Positions 17,832-30,269 of a stretch of 64,000 nucleotides of DNA are shown here, in pieces (positions within the stretch are counted from its first letter, which is position 1; the number at the start of each line of letters is the position of its first letter). Source of the DNA: Sideroxydans sp. CL21 (GTDB lineage Bacteria; Pseudomonadota; Gammaproteobacteria; Burkholderiales; Gallionellaceae); NCBI RefSeq assembly GCF_902459525.1, contig NZ_LR699166.1, positions 2,616,501 through 2,680,500 of the forward strand, read 5' to 3'. The notes beneath the pieces are model-generated. The model was not told where the DNA came from, did not search any database, and was given only the letters and a program-made list of their open reading frames with translations. A program made the position numbers and the translations under genes.

Positions 17832-18741
17832 TTCCGGTTACCGGGGGCGCTTCGCCCCCTCCCCTACCGGCCATCTCCACTTCGGTTCGCTGGTGGCCGC
17901 TGTCGGCAGCTATCTCGATGCGAAATATCACCACGGCACCTGGCTGGTACGCATGGAAGACCTCGATACACCGCGCTGTGTAACAGGTGCGGCAGATAAC
18001 ATCCTGCGCACTCTGGATGCATTTGGGCTGCATAGCGATGAGCCCGTTCTCTACCAGAGCCAACGAACAGCTGCTTATGAGGACGCGCTGCGCATGCTGC
18101 AATCCAATGGTGCGGCCTATCCGTGCTGTTGCACGCGCAAGGAGATTGCGGATTCGGCTTTGAACGGTATTGAGGGGCCGGTCTATCCCGGCACTTGTCG
18201 CAATGGCATTCCGATTGGTCGAGAAGCACGGGCTTGGCGAGTACGTACGAACAACGAAGCGGTTGAGTTTGATGACGTACTTCAGGGTTGCTGCACCCAA
18301 TACCTTGAAAACGAAATAGGCGACTTCGTGGTAAAGCGGGCGGATGGTCTGTTCGCTTATCAACTTGCGGTGGTAGTTGACGATGCATTCCAGTGCATCA
18401 CGCACATCGTGCGCGGTGCAGACCTGCTGGACTCCACTCCGCGCCAGATATACCTGCAGCACTTGCTCGGCCTGCGCATTCCGCAATACTTGCACTTACC
18501 TGTCGCGGTGAACGAGTCGGGGGAGAAGTTGAGCAAACAAACCCTGGCTGCTCCGGTCGATGAGACGCATCCTGCGCCAACGTTGCTAAGAGTGTTAAAT
18601 TTCCTGAAGCAGCAACCGCCAACGACGATGGCCGGTAGCAGTGTGGAAACGGTCCTGGAGTGGGCAATTCAGAATTGGCATCCTGAAAGGCTTATCGGAA
18701 TACGAGCATTGCCATCTTCAGACGCTGCCACAATGAAATAA
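17806..18741 (+). CDS. gluQ: Glutamyl-queuosine tRNA(Asp) synthetase
   Basis: Truncated GluRS-like enzyme of about 311 residues that attaches glutamate to queuosine-34 of tRNA-Asp. It carries GRFAPSPTGHLHFGSL (HIGH-type motif) and GEKLSKQT (KMSKS-type). Cysteines in YPCCCTRKE and YPGTCR match the zinc-binding insertion. There is no anticodon-binding domain. No ATG lies upstream of the first motif: a TTG at 17806, inside clpA, is the only reasonable start. queA and tgt, which make the queuosine substrate, are about 4 kb away. Confidence 0.88.
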   Translation: MRKKLSPSDSGYRGRFAPSPTGHLHFGSLVAAVGSYLDAKYHHGTWLVRMEDLDTPRCVTGAADNILRTLDAFGLHSDEPVLYQSQRTAAYEDALRMLQSNGAAYPCCCTRKEIADSALNGIEGPVYPGTCRNGIPIGREARAWRVRTNNEAVEFDDVLQGCCTQYLENEIGDFVVKRADGLFAYQLAVVVDDAFQCITHIVRGADLLDSTPRQIYLQHLLGLRIPQYLHLPVAVNESGEKLSKQTLAAPVDETHPAPTLLRVLNFLKQQPPTTMAGSSVETVLEWAIQNWHPERLIGIRALPSSDAATMK

Positions 18742-18744
18742 GGC

Positions 18745-19371
18745 TTACCTCGCTTGCCTGCGATGCTTGATGTATTCGCGGAGCGCGGGAATGAACGAGA
18801 TGAAGATGATGCAGATGATCAGCAAGGTGAGGTTATTCTTGATGACAGGAATGTTACCGAAGAAGTAACCGGCCAACGTGAGGCTGCCAATCCAGGCAAT
18901 GCTGCCCAATGCGCTGAACATAAGAAACAAACGATAGCTCATGCTGCCGATACCCGCCACGAACGGGGCAAAAGTGCGGATGATGGGAAGAAATCGCGCA
19001 AAGATGATGGTCTTGCCGCCGTGCTTCGCGTAGAAAGCCTGGGTCTTTTCCAGATGCTCATGCTTGAAAAAACGCGAGTCGTGTTTGAACAGCTTGATAC
19101 CGAAGTGCCGACCGATCCAGTAGTTGGTGTTGTCCCCGCCGAAAGCCGCCAGCATCAAAAGCGGCATCAGCACCTGCAGTTCCAGCGAACCCATACCGCA
19201 CAATGCCCCCGTGACAAACAGGAGCGAATCACCGGGCAGGAATGGCGCGACAACCAAACCGGTCTCTGCAAAGATGATGGCAAACAGGATGGCATAGACC
19301 CACATGCCATAGTCGTGCACCAATGCCAGCAGATGCGCGTCCAGATGCAGGACGATATCAAGCAGGATCAT
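18745..19371 (-). CDS. DedA-family membrane protein
   Basis: About 208 residues with several membrane segments. The DedA hallmarks are visible: ETGLVVAPFLPGDSLLF and an arginine helix FARFLPIIRTFAPFVAGIG. DedA proteins are thought to act as lipid flippases supporting envelope homeostasis. The start may be ATG 19371 or GTG 19377. It lies eight bases after the secF stop and is convergent with gluQ. Confidence 0.88.
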   Translation of the reverse strand: MILLDIVLHLDAHLLALVHDYGMWVYAILFAIIFAETGLVVAPFLPGDSLLFVTGALCGMGSLELQVLMPLLMLAAFGGDNTNYWIGRHFGIKLFKHDSRFFKHEHLEKTQAFYAKHGGKTIIFARFLPIIRTFAPFVAGIGSMSYRLFLMFSALGSIAWIGSLTLAGYFFGNIPVIKNNLTLLIICIIFISFIPALREYIKHRRQAR

Positions 19372-19379
19372 GCTCACGG

Positions 19380-20312
19380 TCAGGGCAACACTTCTTCAAC
19401 TTCAGCTTTTTCCGGCTTGATGAAGTCTTCACGCGATACGCCGAACATCAGCAGCAGCGGGCTCGCAACCAGCACCGAAGAATAGATACTGAAAAGAATG
19501 CCGATCGTCAATGCCAGTGCGAAATAATGCAGCGTCTCGCCCCCCAGGAACAGCATGGAAGTGACCATCATCTGCGTACAGGCGTGGGTGATCACGGTGC
19601 GGGACATGGTACGGGTGATAGCGTTGTCGATGATCACGTTGACTTCGGTCTTGCGCATCTTGCGGAAATTCTCGCGGATCCGGTCGAATACCACCACCGA
19701 TTCGTTCACTGAATATCCCAGCACCGCCAGTACTGCCGACAATACTGTGAGCGAGAATTCCCACTGAAAGAAGGCGAAGAAGCCGAGGATAATGACCACG
19801 TCGTGCAGGTTGGCGATGATCGCAGCCAGCCCGAACTTCCACTCGAAACGTAGCCACAGATAACCAACGATCCCCAGCGAAACCAGCAACAGCGCCATCG
19901 CGCCGTTCTCGACCAGGTCCTTGCCCACTTGCGGCCCGACGAACTCGACACGGCGCAGTTCGGCACTGGCATCCTGCTGATGCAAAGTTTCCATCACTTG
20001 ATCGGACAGCTTCGAACCCGCCTTGTTCTGCTTGAGCGGCACTTGAATCAGCACATCCTTGCTGGAACCGAAATTCTGAACCTGCGCAGTGTTCAGTCCA
20101 ATACTGTCGAGTTGCCCGCGCACCTTGTCCAGTTCGGCCGATTGCGCGTAGTGCACTTCCATCACCGTACCGCCGGTAAAGTCCACGCCGAAATTCAACC
20201 CCTTGGTAGCAAGGAAGAACACCGCAAACAGGAAGGTCACCAGCGAGATAGTCGTGGTGTAACGACCATAGCTCATGAACGGGATGTCTTTTTTGATTCT
20301 GAAGAGTTCCAT
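19380..20312 (-). CDS. secF: Protein translocase subunit SecF
   Basis: 310 residues, six membrane segments with one large periplasmic loop. Signature blocks GVDFTGGTVMEV and LGYSVNESVVVFDRIRE are present. With SecD and YajC it forms the proton-driven complex that aids late steps of Sec export. It lies 36 bp downstream of secD. Confidence 0.96.
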   Translation of the reverse strand: MELFRIKKDIPFMSYGRYTTTISLVTFLFAVFFLATKGLNFGVDFTGGTVMEVHYAQSAELDKVRGQLDSIGLNTAQVQNFGSSKDVLIQVPLKQNKAGSKLSDQVMETLHQQDASAELRRVEFVGPQVGKDLVENGAMALLLVSLGIVGYLWLRFEWKFGLAAIIANLHDVVIILGFFAFFQWEFSLTVLSAVLAVLGYSVNESVVVFDRIRENFRKMRKTEVNVIIDNAITRTMSRTVITHACTQMMVTSMLFLGGETLHYFALALTIGILFSIYSSVLVASPLLLMFGVSREDFIKPEKAEVEEVLP

Positions 20313-20348
20313 GTCTTATTCCCTTATGCGTCTCGCTACGCGAGCGGA

Positions 20349-22160
20349 CTAACCTATCGCGACCTTGTTAAGGCGTGCTTTGCGGCCATAGATCAGATTA
20401 ACCAGCAAACGCGAGACCAGCACCGCGCTGAAGATCGAAGTCAGGATGCCAAGGCACAGCACCACTGCAAACCCTTTGACCGGCCCCGAACCGAACATGA
20501 ACAGCGCAACGCCCACGATCAGCGCGGTGATGTTGGAGTCCAGTATGGTGGCAAAAGCATGCTCGTATCCCTCGTGTATCGCCGTTTGCGGAGGCACGCC
20601 GTTGCGCAGTTCCTCGCGGATGCGCTCGTTGATCAGCACATTGGAGTCGATCGCCATACCCAGCGTCAGCGCAATACCCGCCATGCCCGGCAGTGTCAGC
20701 GTGGCTTGCAGCATGGACATCAGCGCCACCAGCAACAGCAGGTTGGCGCCCAGCGCCAGCACGGAAACACCGCCGAATATCAGGTAATAGATGACCATAA
20801 ACACGGAGATGGCCACGAAGCCGATTTTGGTGGAGTCGAAGCCGCGCTTGATATTGTCCGCACCGAGACTGGGGCCGACGGTACGCTCTTCGACGATCTC
20901 CATCGGCGCAGCCAGGGCACCGGCGCGCAACAGCAGCGACGTATCCTTGGCCTCTTCCGTGTTCATCTTGCCGCTGATCTGCACACGCCCGCCGCCGATC
21001 TCCTCGCGTATCACCGGCGCGGTGACGATCTCACCCTTGCCCTTCTCGAACAGGATGATGGCCATGCGCTTGCCGACATTTTCCCGTGTCGCTTCCTTGA
21101 ACTTGCGCGCGCCGATCGCATCCAGATTGATGTGCACCGCCGGCTCGTTGTTGCGGCTGTCGAAACCGGGTTGCGCATCATTGATGCGCTCGCCGGTCAG
21201 GATCACGGACTTCTTCACCAGCAGCGGAGTGCCGTCGCGATCCTTGAAAACTTCGGTGCCGAAAGGAATGATCCCTCCCTCGGCATAATGATGCTCGTCA
21301 TCCACCAAACGCACTTCCAGCGTGGCGGTACGCCCAAGAATATCCTTGGCGCGCGCGGTGTCCTGCACTCCAGGCAGTTGCACCACGATGCGGTCCGCAC
21401 CCTGCTGCTGAATCACCGGTTCGGCCACACCCAATTCATTCACGCGGTTGCGCAACGTGACCAGATTCTGCTGTACGGCAGACTCCTGAATGCGTATCTG
21501 CTCTTGCTGCCTGAATCGGGCGAGCAACAAGAATTCCCCGCTTTCCTCGCGCGTGCTGAATTCCAGTCCGCTGAAACGCTGCTTGAGTTCCGCCTCGCCT
21601 TTGTTGCGCGAGTCGGCATCGCGAAACCTGGTGGTAATCATGCTGTCGTCGCGACTCACGCCGGAATAGGGGATATTCGCCTCACGCAGGGAACTGCGTA
21701 TATCGCTGGAATCCGACTCCAGGGATTTATCCAGCGCGCCTTTCATATCGATCTGCAACAGAAAATGCACACCGCCGCGAAGATCCAGACCGAGGTACAT
21801 GGGCAATGCATTCATGCTTGTCAGCCACTGCGGCGAACGCGCCAACAGATTGAGCGCCACCATGTAGTCGTCACCCAGCTGCGCGTGCAGCACATCTTTC
21901 GCCTTGATCTGGGTGTCGGTGTCATTGAAACGGGCCTTGACGCTGGTGGCATCCAGCGACATGGCGTCCGGATTCAATTGTGCAGCCTTCAGTATATCTT
22001 CCACACGCGCCAGCAACGCCGCATCCGCCTTCAGGTTGGAACGTAGCGGCAACACTTGTACAGCAGGCGCTTCACCGTAAAAATTGGGCAGGGTATATAC
22101 AAAACCCAGCACCAGCACGGCTAGTACCAGCAGAGTTTTCCACAGCGGATAGCGGTTCAT
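20349..22160 (-). CDS. secD: Protein translocase subunit SecD
   Basis: 603 residues. An N-terminal membrane helix is followed by a large periplasmic domain beginning LGLDLRGGVHFLLQID (D1 motif), then five C-terminal helices with TLPGMAGIALTLGMAIDSNV and ANILIYERIREEL-like sequence (here NVLINERIREEL). It is a partner of SecF in the yajC-secD-secF operon. Confidence 0.96.
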   Translation of the reverse strand: MNRYPLWKTLLVLAVLVLGFVYTLPNFYGEAPAVQVLPLRSNLKADAALLARVEDILKAAQLNPDAMSLDATSVKARFNDTDTQIKAKDVLHAQLGDDYMVALNLLARSPQWLTSMNALPMYLGLDLRGGVHFLLQIDMKGALDKSLESDSSDIRSSLREANIPYSGVSRDDSMITTRFRDADSRNKGEAELKQRFSGLEFSTREESGEFLLLARFRQQEQIRIQESAVQQNLVTLRNRVNELGVAEPVIQQQGADRIVVQLPGVQDTARAKDILGRTATLEVRLVDDEHHYAEGGIIPFGTEVFKDRDGTPLLVKKSVILTGERINDAQPGFDSRNNEPAVHINLDAIGARKFKEATRENVGKRMAIILFEKGKGEIVTAPVIREEIGGGRVQISGKMNTEEAKDTSLLLRAGALAAPMEIVEERTVGPSLGADNIKRGFDSTKIGFVAISVFMVIYYLIFGGVSVLALGANLLLLVALMSMLQATLTLPGMAGIALTLGMAIDSNVLINERIREELRNGVPPQTAIHEGYEHAFATILDSNITALIVGVALFMFGSGPVKGFAVVLCLGILTSIFSAVLVSRLLVNLIYGRKARLNKVAIG

Positions 22161-22202
22161 TGCGACACCTTAATTTTGCAGCGTTAGAAGGACTTCGGCT
22201 TT

Positions 22203-22547
22203 TCAGAGCGACTTGATCGTACCCTTGGGCAGGACATTCTGAACTGCGGCCTTTTGCACCTGAACAACGACGTTGTCGGCGATCTCGATGGCAATGTTGT
22301 CTTCACTGACCTTGGTCACTTTTCCGAGTATGCCGCCCATGGTGGCGACTTCATCTCCCTTTTGCAGTGCCTCTATCATGGCCTTCTGCTCTTTCGCGCG
22401 CTTTTGTTGCGGACGCAGGATGAGAAAATAAAACACAGCCACCAAGCCAATCAAGGGCAGAAACTGCATGATATCGCTGCCTTGCGGGCCGGCAGCTGCA
22501 CCGTCCGCGTAAGCATTGCCGATAAACAATTCGCTGATGGAAATCAT
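22203..22547 (-). CDS. yajC: Preprotein translocase accessory subunit YajC
   Basis: 114 residues from ATG 22547, preceded by AGGAG. One membrane helix, FLPLIGLVAVFYFLILRPQQ, is followed by the conserved RPQQKRAKEQ and a cytoplasmic KOW-like tail (GDEVATMGGILGKV). It associates with SecDF. Confidence 0.93.
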   Translation of the reverse strand: MISISELFIGNAYADGAAAGPQGSDIMQFLPLIGLVAVFYFLILRPQQKRAKEQKAMIEALQKGDEVATMGGILGKVTKVSEDNIAIEIADNVVVQVQKAAVQNVLPKGTIKSL

Positions 22548-22633
22548 AATTACTCCTGTCAAAATTAGGGTTCAAAAATCAAAGGCGGGCATTCTATCAT
22601 GGAAGGCATGACTGTTTTGCTACGCACCGCCCC

Positions 22634-24753
<2,120 letters not shown>

Positions 24754-24793
24754 GAAAACCAAGGTGTAGTTGGAAGAAAAACGCGCATTGTAG

Positions 24794-24822
24794 TTGATGG
24801 GGACATGCGTTTCATGGATAAT
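24794..24822 (+). promoter_or_regulatory. Sigma-70 promoter of the tRNA-Leu transcript
   Basis: TTGATG (24794-24799), 17-bp spacer, GATAAT (24817-24822). The predicted start near 24829 is about ten bases before a degenerate tRNA-like copy and about 160 bases before the intact tRNA. Confidence 0.6.
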
Positions 24823-24837
24823 TCGCGCCCTTCCCTA

Positions 24838-24905
24838 GCCGGGGTGGTGTTACCGGTAGACGTTGTACCGGGCTCACCAGTGTCGCTTTCTGGCGACATG
24901 ACGCG
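24838..24905 (+). pseudogene. Degenerate 5' half of a tRNA-Leu
   Basis: The first 26 bases match the 5' end of the tRNA-Leu at 24988 at about 22 positions (acceptor strand and D-arm, including GGTAGACGT). A variable-arm-like hairpin TGTCG/CGACA follows. No T-arm or CCA end is present. It is probably a decayed tandem copy that still sits next to the promoter. Confidence 0.45.
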
Positions 24906-24987
24906 CAGGCCAACTTGCATAGCAAGTTAAAACCGCAAGAGCGGTGGTCATCGCGAAAAGCCGGTGCAGCATGGGAAATACACTCTT

Positions 24988-25073
24988 GCCGGGGTGATGG
25001 AACTGGTAGACGTGCCGGACTCAAAATCCGGTGCCTGAAAGGGCGTGGGGGTTCGATTCCCCCCCCGGCACCA
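24988..25073 (+). tRNA. tRNA-Leu (anticodon CAA)
   Basis: Class II tRNA with GCCGGGG at the 5' end, D-arm containing GGTAGAC, anticodon stem-loop CCGGA-CTCAAAA-TCCGG giving anticodon CAA (UUG codons), long variable arm, T-arm GGGGG-TTCGATT-CCCCC, and an encoded ACCA end. The run of eight C at 25059-25066 is one short of what a 5-bp T-stem plus a 7-bp acceptor stem would need. One pair at that junction is therefore missing or the run is miscounted. Confidence 0.93.
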
Positions 25074-25172
25074 AATTTCGATATTCGTGTCAACGCGACC
25101 AGAAGTCGCCGCGTTATAGGTTCCGACACAAGTAGTGTCATAAACGTTTATCAACTACTCATGGAGCCTCAA

Positions 25173-25382
25173 ATGAAACTGATGTCCACTCTGATCGCTG
25201 CTGTATTCGCCCTGGTTTCCTTCTCTGCTGTTGCTGCTGACGCTGCTGCTCCTGCTGCTGCTCCTGCTGCTGCCGCTGCTCCTGCTGCCGCTAAAGACGA
25301 AGCAAAGCCAGCAAAGAAAGCAAAGAAAGCAAAGAAAGCAAAGAAGTCCAAGAAAGCAAAGGCTGAAGCAGCTGCCAAGTAA
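25173..25382 (+). CDS. Small exported Ala/Lys-rich protein
   Basis: 69 residues from ATG 25173, with GGAG upstream. The signal peptide MKLMSTLIAAVFALVSFSA ends at AVAA. The mature part is an Ala/Pro run followed by repeated KKA units (KKAKKAKKAKK) and an AEAAAK tail, strongly basic and low-complexity. Function is not recognised; it may bind nucleic acid, polyphosphate or envelope anions. A perfect terminator follows, supporting a real monocistronic gene. Repeat structure suggests length variation between strains. Confidence 0.72.
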   Translation: MKLMSTLIAAVFALVSFSAVAADAAAPAAAPAAAAAPAAAKDEAKPAKKAKKAKKAKKSKKAKAEAAAK

Positions 25383-25396
25383 TAGCGCTTCACCCA

Positions 25397-25427
25397 AAAA
25401 AGGCAGGGGCGACCCTGCCTTTTTTTA
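25397..25427 (+). terminator. Intrinsic terminator after the Ala/Lys-rich gene
   Basis: An 8-bp stem AGGCAGGG / CCCTGCCT with a GCGA tetraloop is followed by seven T. It starts about 15 bp after the stop codon. Confidence 0.88.
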
Positions 25428-25446
25428 TTTCGTTTAAAATCCCGTC

Positions 25447-25893
25447 ATGATCTGGAAACCTCACGCCACCGTCGCCGCCGTCCTTGAACAGGATGGCAAG
25501 TTCTTGCTGGTGGAAGAACATACCCCGCAAGGCCTGCTGTTCAACCAACCCGCAGGACACTGGGAGCCGAACGAAACCCTCTCGGCCGGTGCCAGTCGCG
25601 AAGTCCTGGAAGAATCGGCCTATGAATTCGAGCCGCAATATCTGATTGGGGTCTATCGCTGGCATTCAACCGCTTCCGATATCACTTATCTGCGCTTTGC
25701 CTTTGGAGGGCGCATCCTGGCCCATCATCCCGAACGCTCCCTGGATAAAGGCATCGTGCGCGCCGTATGGATGACGCCGGAGGAGATCCGTGCCACACAA
25801 CAACGTCACCGCAGCCCGCTGATCCTGCGCTGTGTGGAAGACTATCTGGCTGGCAAACGTTACCCGCTGGAACTCATCACTCATTATGAGTAA
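25447..25893 (+). CDS. nudJ: Nudix hydrolase, NudJ-like
   Basis: 148 residues. Nudix box [25 protein letters not shown]: the usual EEXG Gly is Ala here, but the metal-binding REXXEE is intact. NudJ homologues hydrolyse thiamine pyrophosphate precursors and nucleoside triphosphates. It overlaps mnmA by eight bases, the classic nudJ-mnmA pairing, which is the main support for the name. Confidence 0.82.
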   Translation: MIWKPHATVAAVLEQDGKFLLVEEHTPQGLLFNQPAGHWEPNETLSAGASREVLEESAYEFEPQYLIGVYRWHSTASDITYLRFAFGGRILAHHPERSLDKGIVRAVWMTPEEIRATQQRHRSPLILRCVEDYLAGKRYPLELITHYE

Positions 25894-26962
25894 GCAATGC
25901 GTCGTCGTCGGCATGTCCGGCGGCGTGGACTCTTCCGTCACCGCACTCCTGCTGAAACAACAGGGTTACGAGGTCATCGGCCTGTTCATGAAGAACTGGG
26001 AAGACGATGACGATAGCGAATATTGTTCCTCGCGCCAGGACTTGATCGACGCCGTGGCAGTCGCCGATACGATCGGCATCACCATCGAGGCGGTAAATTT
26101 CGCCAAGGAATACAAGGATCGCGTGTTCAGCTATTTCCTGCGCGAATACGAAGCCGGGCGTACGCCGAACCCGGACATCCTGTGCAACTCGGAGATCAAG
26201 TTCAAGGCTTTCCTGGATCACGCCATCCGCCTGGGAGCGGACGCCATCGCCACCGGACATTACGCGCAAGTGCGCGAAGCGGACGGATCGTTCCAGTTGT
26301 TGAAAGCCAAAGACGGCAGCAAAGACCAAAGTTATTTTTTGCACAGGCTCAACCAGCAGCAACTGTGCAAAGCCATGTTCCCGCTGGGACAATTGCTCAA
26401 ATCCCAGGTGCGCGAAATCGCCCGCGAACACAATCTCGCCAACCATGCCAAGAAGGACAGCACCGGCATCTGCTTCATCGGCGAGCGGCCATTCCGCGAG
26501 TTCCTCAACCGCTACCTGCCGACAAAGCCGGGCGACATCGTAACGCCGGACGGCAAGGTGGTCGGGCAACACATGGGATTGTCGTTCTACACCATCGGCC
26601 AGCGCCAGGGACTGGGTATCGGCGGCTCGCGCGAAACGACAGGCGAACCATGGTTCGTTGCGGGCAAGGACATGCAGCATAACCGCCTGATCGTAGTGCA
26701 AGGACACGACCACCCTTTGCTGCTCAACCCAAAACTGGACGCGCTGGATATGCACTGGATCAGCGGCCATGCTCCGGATGCCTCACGTGGTTACGCCGCC
26801 AAGACACGCTACCGCCAGCAAGATGCAGCCTGTCGCATCGCGCTTGGCGCAGCCGATACAACGCACTTCGCCTTTGAAGAAGCCCAATGGGCGGTAACGC
26901 CCGGCCAATCCGTCGTGGTGTATGACGGTGAAATCTGTCTGGGCGGCGGTATCATCAAATGA
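25886..26962 (+). CDS. mnmA: tRNA-specific 2-thiouridylase MnmA
   Basis: 358 residues from [20 protein letters not shown] (PP-loop SGGVDSS). Catalytic cysteines lie in [12 protein letters not shown] and [12 protein letters not shown]. It thiolates U34 of tRNA-Lys, -Glu and -Gln. Its start lies inside the end of nudJ. Confidence 0.96.
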   Translation: MSKQCVVVGMSGGVDSSVTALLLKQQGYEVIGLFMKNWEDDDDSEYCSSRQDLIDAVAVADTIGITIEAVNFAKEYKDRVFSYFLREYEAGRTPNPDILCNSEIKFKAFLDHAIRLGADAIATGHYAQVREADGSFQLLKAKDGSKDQSYFLHRLNQQQLCKAMFPLGQLLKSQVREIAREHNLANHAKKDSTGICFIGERPFREFLNRYLPTKPGDIVTPDGKVVGQHMGLSFYTIGQRQGLGIGGSRETTGEPWFVAGKDMQHNRLIVVQGHDHPLLLNPKLDALDMHWISGHAPDASRGYAAKTRYRQQDAACRIALGAADTTHFAFEEAQWAVTPGQSVVVYDGEICLGGGIIK

Positions 26963-26978
26963 ACTCCAAGGTGACTTT

Positions 26979-28031
26979 ATGTCCGTCAATCTGAGCCCTG
27001 AAATCATCCGTTTGCTGCTGGTACTCGCTGCCACCATCGCTGCGCACTTCATCGCACGCCGTGCATTGCAACACGCCGAGATCATCGCGGCACGCACCGA
27101 AAATGTCTGGGACGATTCGCTGATCGCCGCGGCGCGCCGACCGCTGCCCGTGCTGATCTGGCTGGCCGGCATTTCCTTTGCGCTGCACCTGATCCACCGC
27201 CAGACCGGCGAACAATTGCTGGAATATATTCCGCCGGCCCGCGACATCGGCGTCGTGGTCTGCTCCGCCTGGTTCCTGTTCAAACTGATCCGCGAGCTGG
27301 CAAACAACGTGATTGCCGCAGGTGCCCAGAAGGGACAGGAAATAGATCGCTCCACGGTGGATGCGTTGAGCAAAGTCTCGCGTATCGTCGTGGTGATGGT
27401 TACAGTGCTGGCAGTGATGCAGACTCTCGGGTTCAGCATCTCCGGCTTGCTGGCCTTCGGCGGCATGGGCGGTATTGCCGTCGGTTTCGCCGCCAAGGAT
27501 CTGCTGGCAAATTTCTTCGGCGGCCTGATGATCCATCTGGATCGCCCGTTCAATGTGGGCGAGACGGTACGATCGCCGGACAAACAGATCGAAGGCAAGG
27601 TGGAACATATCGGCTGGCGCCAGACCCGTATCCGCTCGACCAACATGACGCTGATCTATGTGCCCAATGCCTTGTTCACCGCCAATGTGGTTGAAAACCC
27701 GTCGCGGATGTCGCACCGCCGCATCCGCGAGACCATCGGCCTGCGTTACGACGATCTGGACAAAATGAGTTCCATCGTCGAAGAAGTAAAATCCATGCTG
27801 AGCAACCACCCGCAGCTCGATCCCGGGCAGGACATGTTCGTCGCCTTCGATCAGTTTGCCGACTCCTCGCTCAATTTCATCATTCAGGCTTTCTGCAAGA
27901 CCACCAATCTGGCGCAATTCCACGCGATCAAACAGGAGGTGCTGCTCAACGTATCGGGCATCATCGCCAAGCATGGTGCCGAAATCGCCTTCCCGACGCG
28001 CACACTGTATTTGAATCAACCTGCTGCCTGA
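26979..28031 (+). CDS. Mechanosensitive ion channel, MscS family
   Basis: 350 residues from ATG 26979, preceded by AGGTGA. Several N-terminal membrane helices lead to the pore helix ISGLLAFGGMGGIAVGFAAKDLLANFFGG, the MscS TM3 signature, then the beta domain (DRPFNVGETVRSPD, TNMTLIYVPNALF) and a C-terminal cytoplasmic cage. It releases osmolytes on hypo-osmotic shock. It lies 16 bp after mnmA. Confidence 0.9.
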   Translation: MSVNLSPEIIRLLLVLAATIAAHFIARRALQHAEIIAARTENVWDDSLIAAARRPLPVLIWLAGISFALHLIHRQTGEQLLEYIPPARDIGVVVCSAWFLFKLIRELANNVIAAGAQKGQEIDRSTVDALSKVSRIVVVMVTVLAVMQTLGFSISGLLAFGGMGGIAVGFAAKDLLANFFGGLMIHLDRPFNVGETVRSPDKQIEGKVEHIGWRQTRIRSTNMTLIYVPNALFTANVVENPSRMSHRRIRETIGLRYDDLDKMSSIVEEVKSMLSNHPQLDPGQDMFVAFDQFADSSLNFIIQAFCKTTNLAQFHAIKQEVLLNVSGIIAKHGAEIAFPTRTLYLNQPAA

Positions 28032-28107
28032 CACTTGCGCGGGAATTGACTATTGCCTGTCTCGTTCGCCCTTTCTCCCGCGCGCGGGGAAAAGTTGGAA
28101 AGGGGGG

Positions 28108-28159
28108 CAACGGGCACAGCAAGCTCCCTTGCCAAGGTTAAGACATGCCGTGCCCGTTG
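28108..28159. repeat. Nested inverted repeat in the mscS-purB gap
   Basis: The outer arms CAACGGGCAC (28108-28117) and GTGCCCGTTG (28150-28159) are perfect complements. An inner GCAAG-CTCC-CTTGC hairpin sits at 28119-28132. No T-run follows, so it is not an ordinary terminator. It may be a REP-like unit or a leader structure of purB. Confidence 0.5.
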
Positions 28160-28188
28160 GCACGCTTTCACGTAAAATGCGCGCCTGA

Positions 28189-29583
<1,395 letters not shown>

Positions 29584-29656
29584 AGAAGCCGCTAACCATC
29601 CGACTGGCAGCAAGCTGCCAAGGCACCGATTAAGGTTATCGAAACGACGCCCAAAC

Positions 29657-29683
29657 AAAAGCCCCGCCGAAGCGGGGCTTTTT
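29657..29683. terminator. Bidirectional terminator between purB and panD
   Basis: Stem GCCCCGC / GCGGGGC with a CGAA loop, flanked by AAAA and TTTTT, lies between convergent purB and panD. Confidence 0.9.
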
Positions 29684-29686
29684 CAT

Positions 29687-30079
29687 TCAGGCTGCCGCCT
29701 GGGCTGCCTGGACGGGTATCTTGTCGCGTTTTCCGATAATGCCGTTCTTCTCATCCACGTAAACAAGTACGGGATGATATTTCTGCAATTCCAGTTCGGA
29801 GTAGATGGAGAACGTGGCGATGATCAGAATATCCCCGACATTGGCCTTGTGTGCTGCCGCACCGTTCACCGAGATGGTGCGCGAACCGCGCTCGGCTCGG
29901 ATGGCATAAGTGCTGAAGCGTTCGCCGTTGGTGACGTTGTAGATGTCGATCGCCTGGTATTCCTTGATACCGGCGGCATCCAGCAAGTCATCGTCGATGG
30001 CGCAAGAACCCTCGTAATGCAGTTCGGACTGCGTCACGCGTACGCGGTGCAATTTTGCCTGTAACATGGTTCTCTGCAT
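29687..30079 (-). CDS. panD: Aspartate 1-decarboxylase
   Basis: 130 residues from ATG 30079 (GGAGG eight bases upstream; nearby ATGs are badly spaced). It is a pyruvoyl enzyme making beta-alanine for pantothenate. The self-cleavage site Gly24-Ser25 is visible in [14 protein letters not shown]. It sits close to panC-panB but has its own promoter. Confidence 0.95.
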   Translation of the reverse strand: MQRTMLQAKLHRVRVTQSELHYEGSCAIDDDLLDAAGIKEYQAIDIYNVTNGERFSTYAIRAERGSRTISVNGAAAHKANVGDILIIATFSIYSELELQKYHPVLVYVDEKNGIIGKRDKIPVQAAQAAA

Positions 30080-30241
30080 GGTCATTTCCTCCATAGCCCT
30101 CTCTCTAACTCTGATGTTCCTACTAGCCATCCGACTAAGCTGGCAAACAACGCCAGCCAAGTCGCTGGTTATCTCCCGCAGGCGGGAAAAAGAACAAACG
30201 AGAAAAGCAATTTTCAACTCTGCCCATGATCCGGGGCGCGC

Positions 30242-30269
30242 ATTATAAACTTCCGGACGTCAAAGACAA
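30242..30269 (-). promoter_or_regulatory. Candidate sigma-70 promoter of panD
   Basis: On the minus strand TTGTCT (30269-30264), 16-bp spacer, TATAAT (30247-30242). It overlaps the 3' end of panC and implies a leader of about 155 nt that contains a CCCGC/GCGGG hairpin. Confidence 0.5.

Noticed and set aside
17830-17870. GC-rich hairpin GGGGGCGC/GCGCCCCC at the start of gluQ
   Set aside because: It encodes the invariant GRFAPSPTG motif of GluRS-type enzymes, so it is not an inserted element.
25155-25397. Antisense low-complexity frame (Ser/Cys/Phe/Leu-rich)
   Set aside because: Complement of the repetitive Ala/Lys-coding DNA; no ribosome site.
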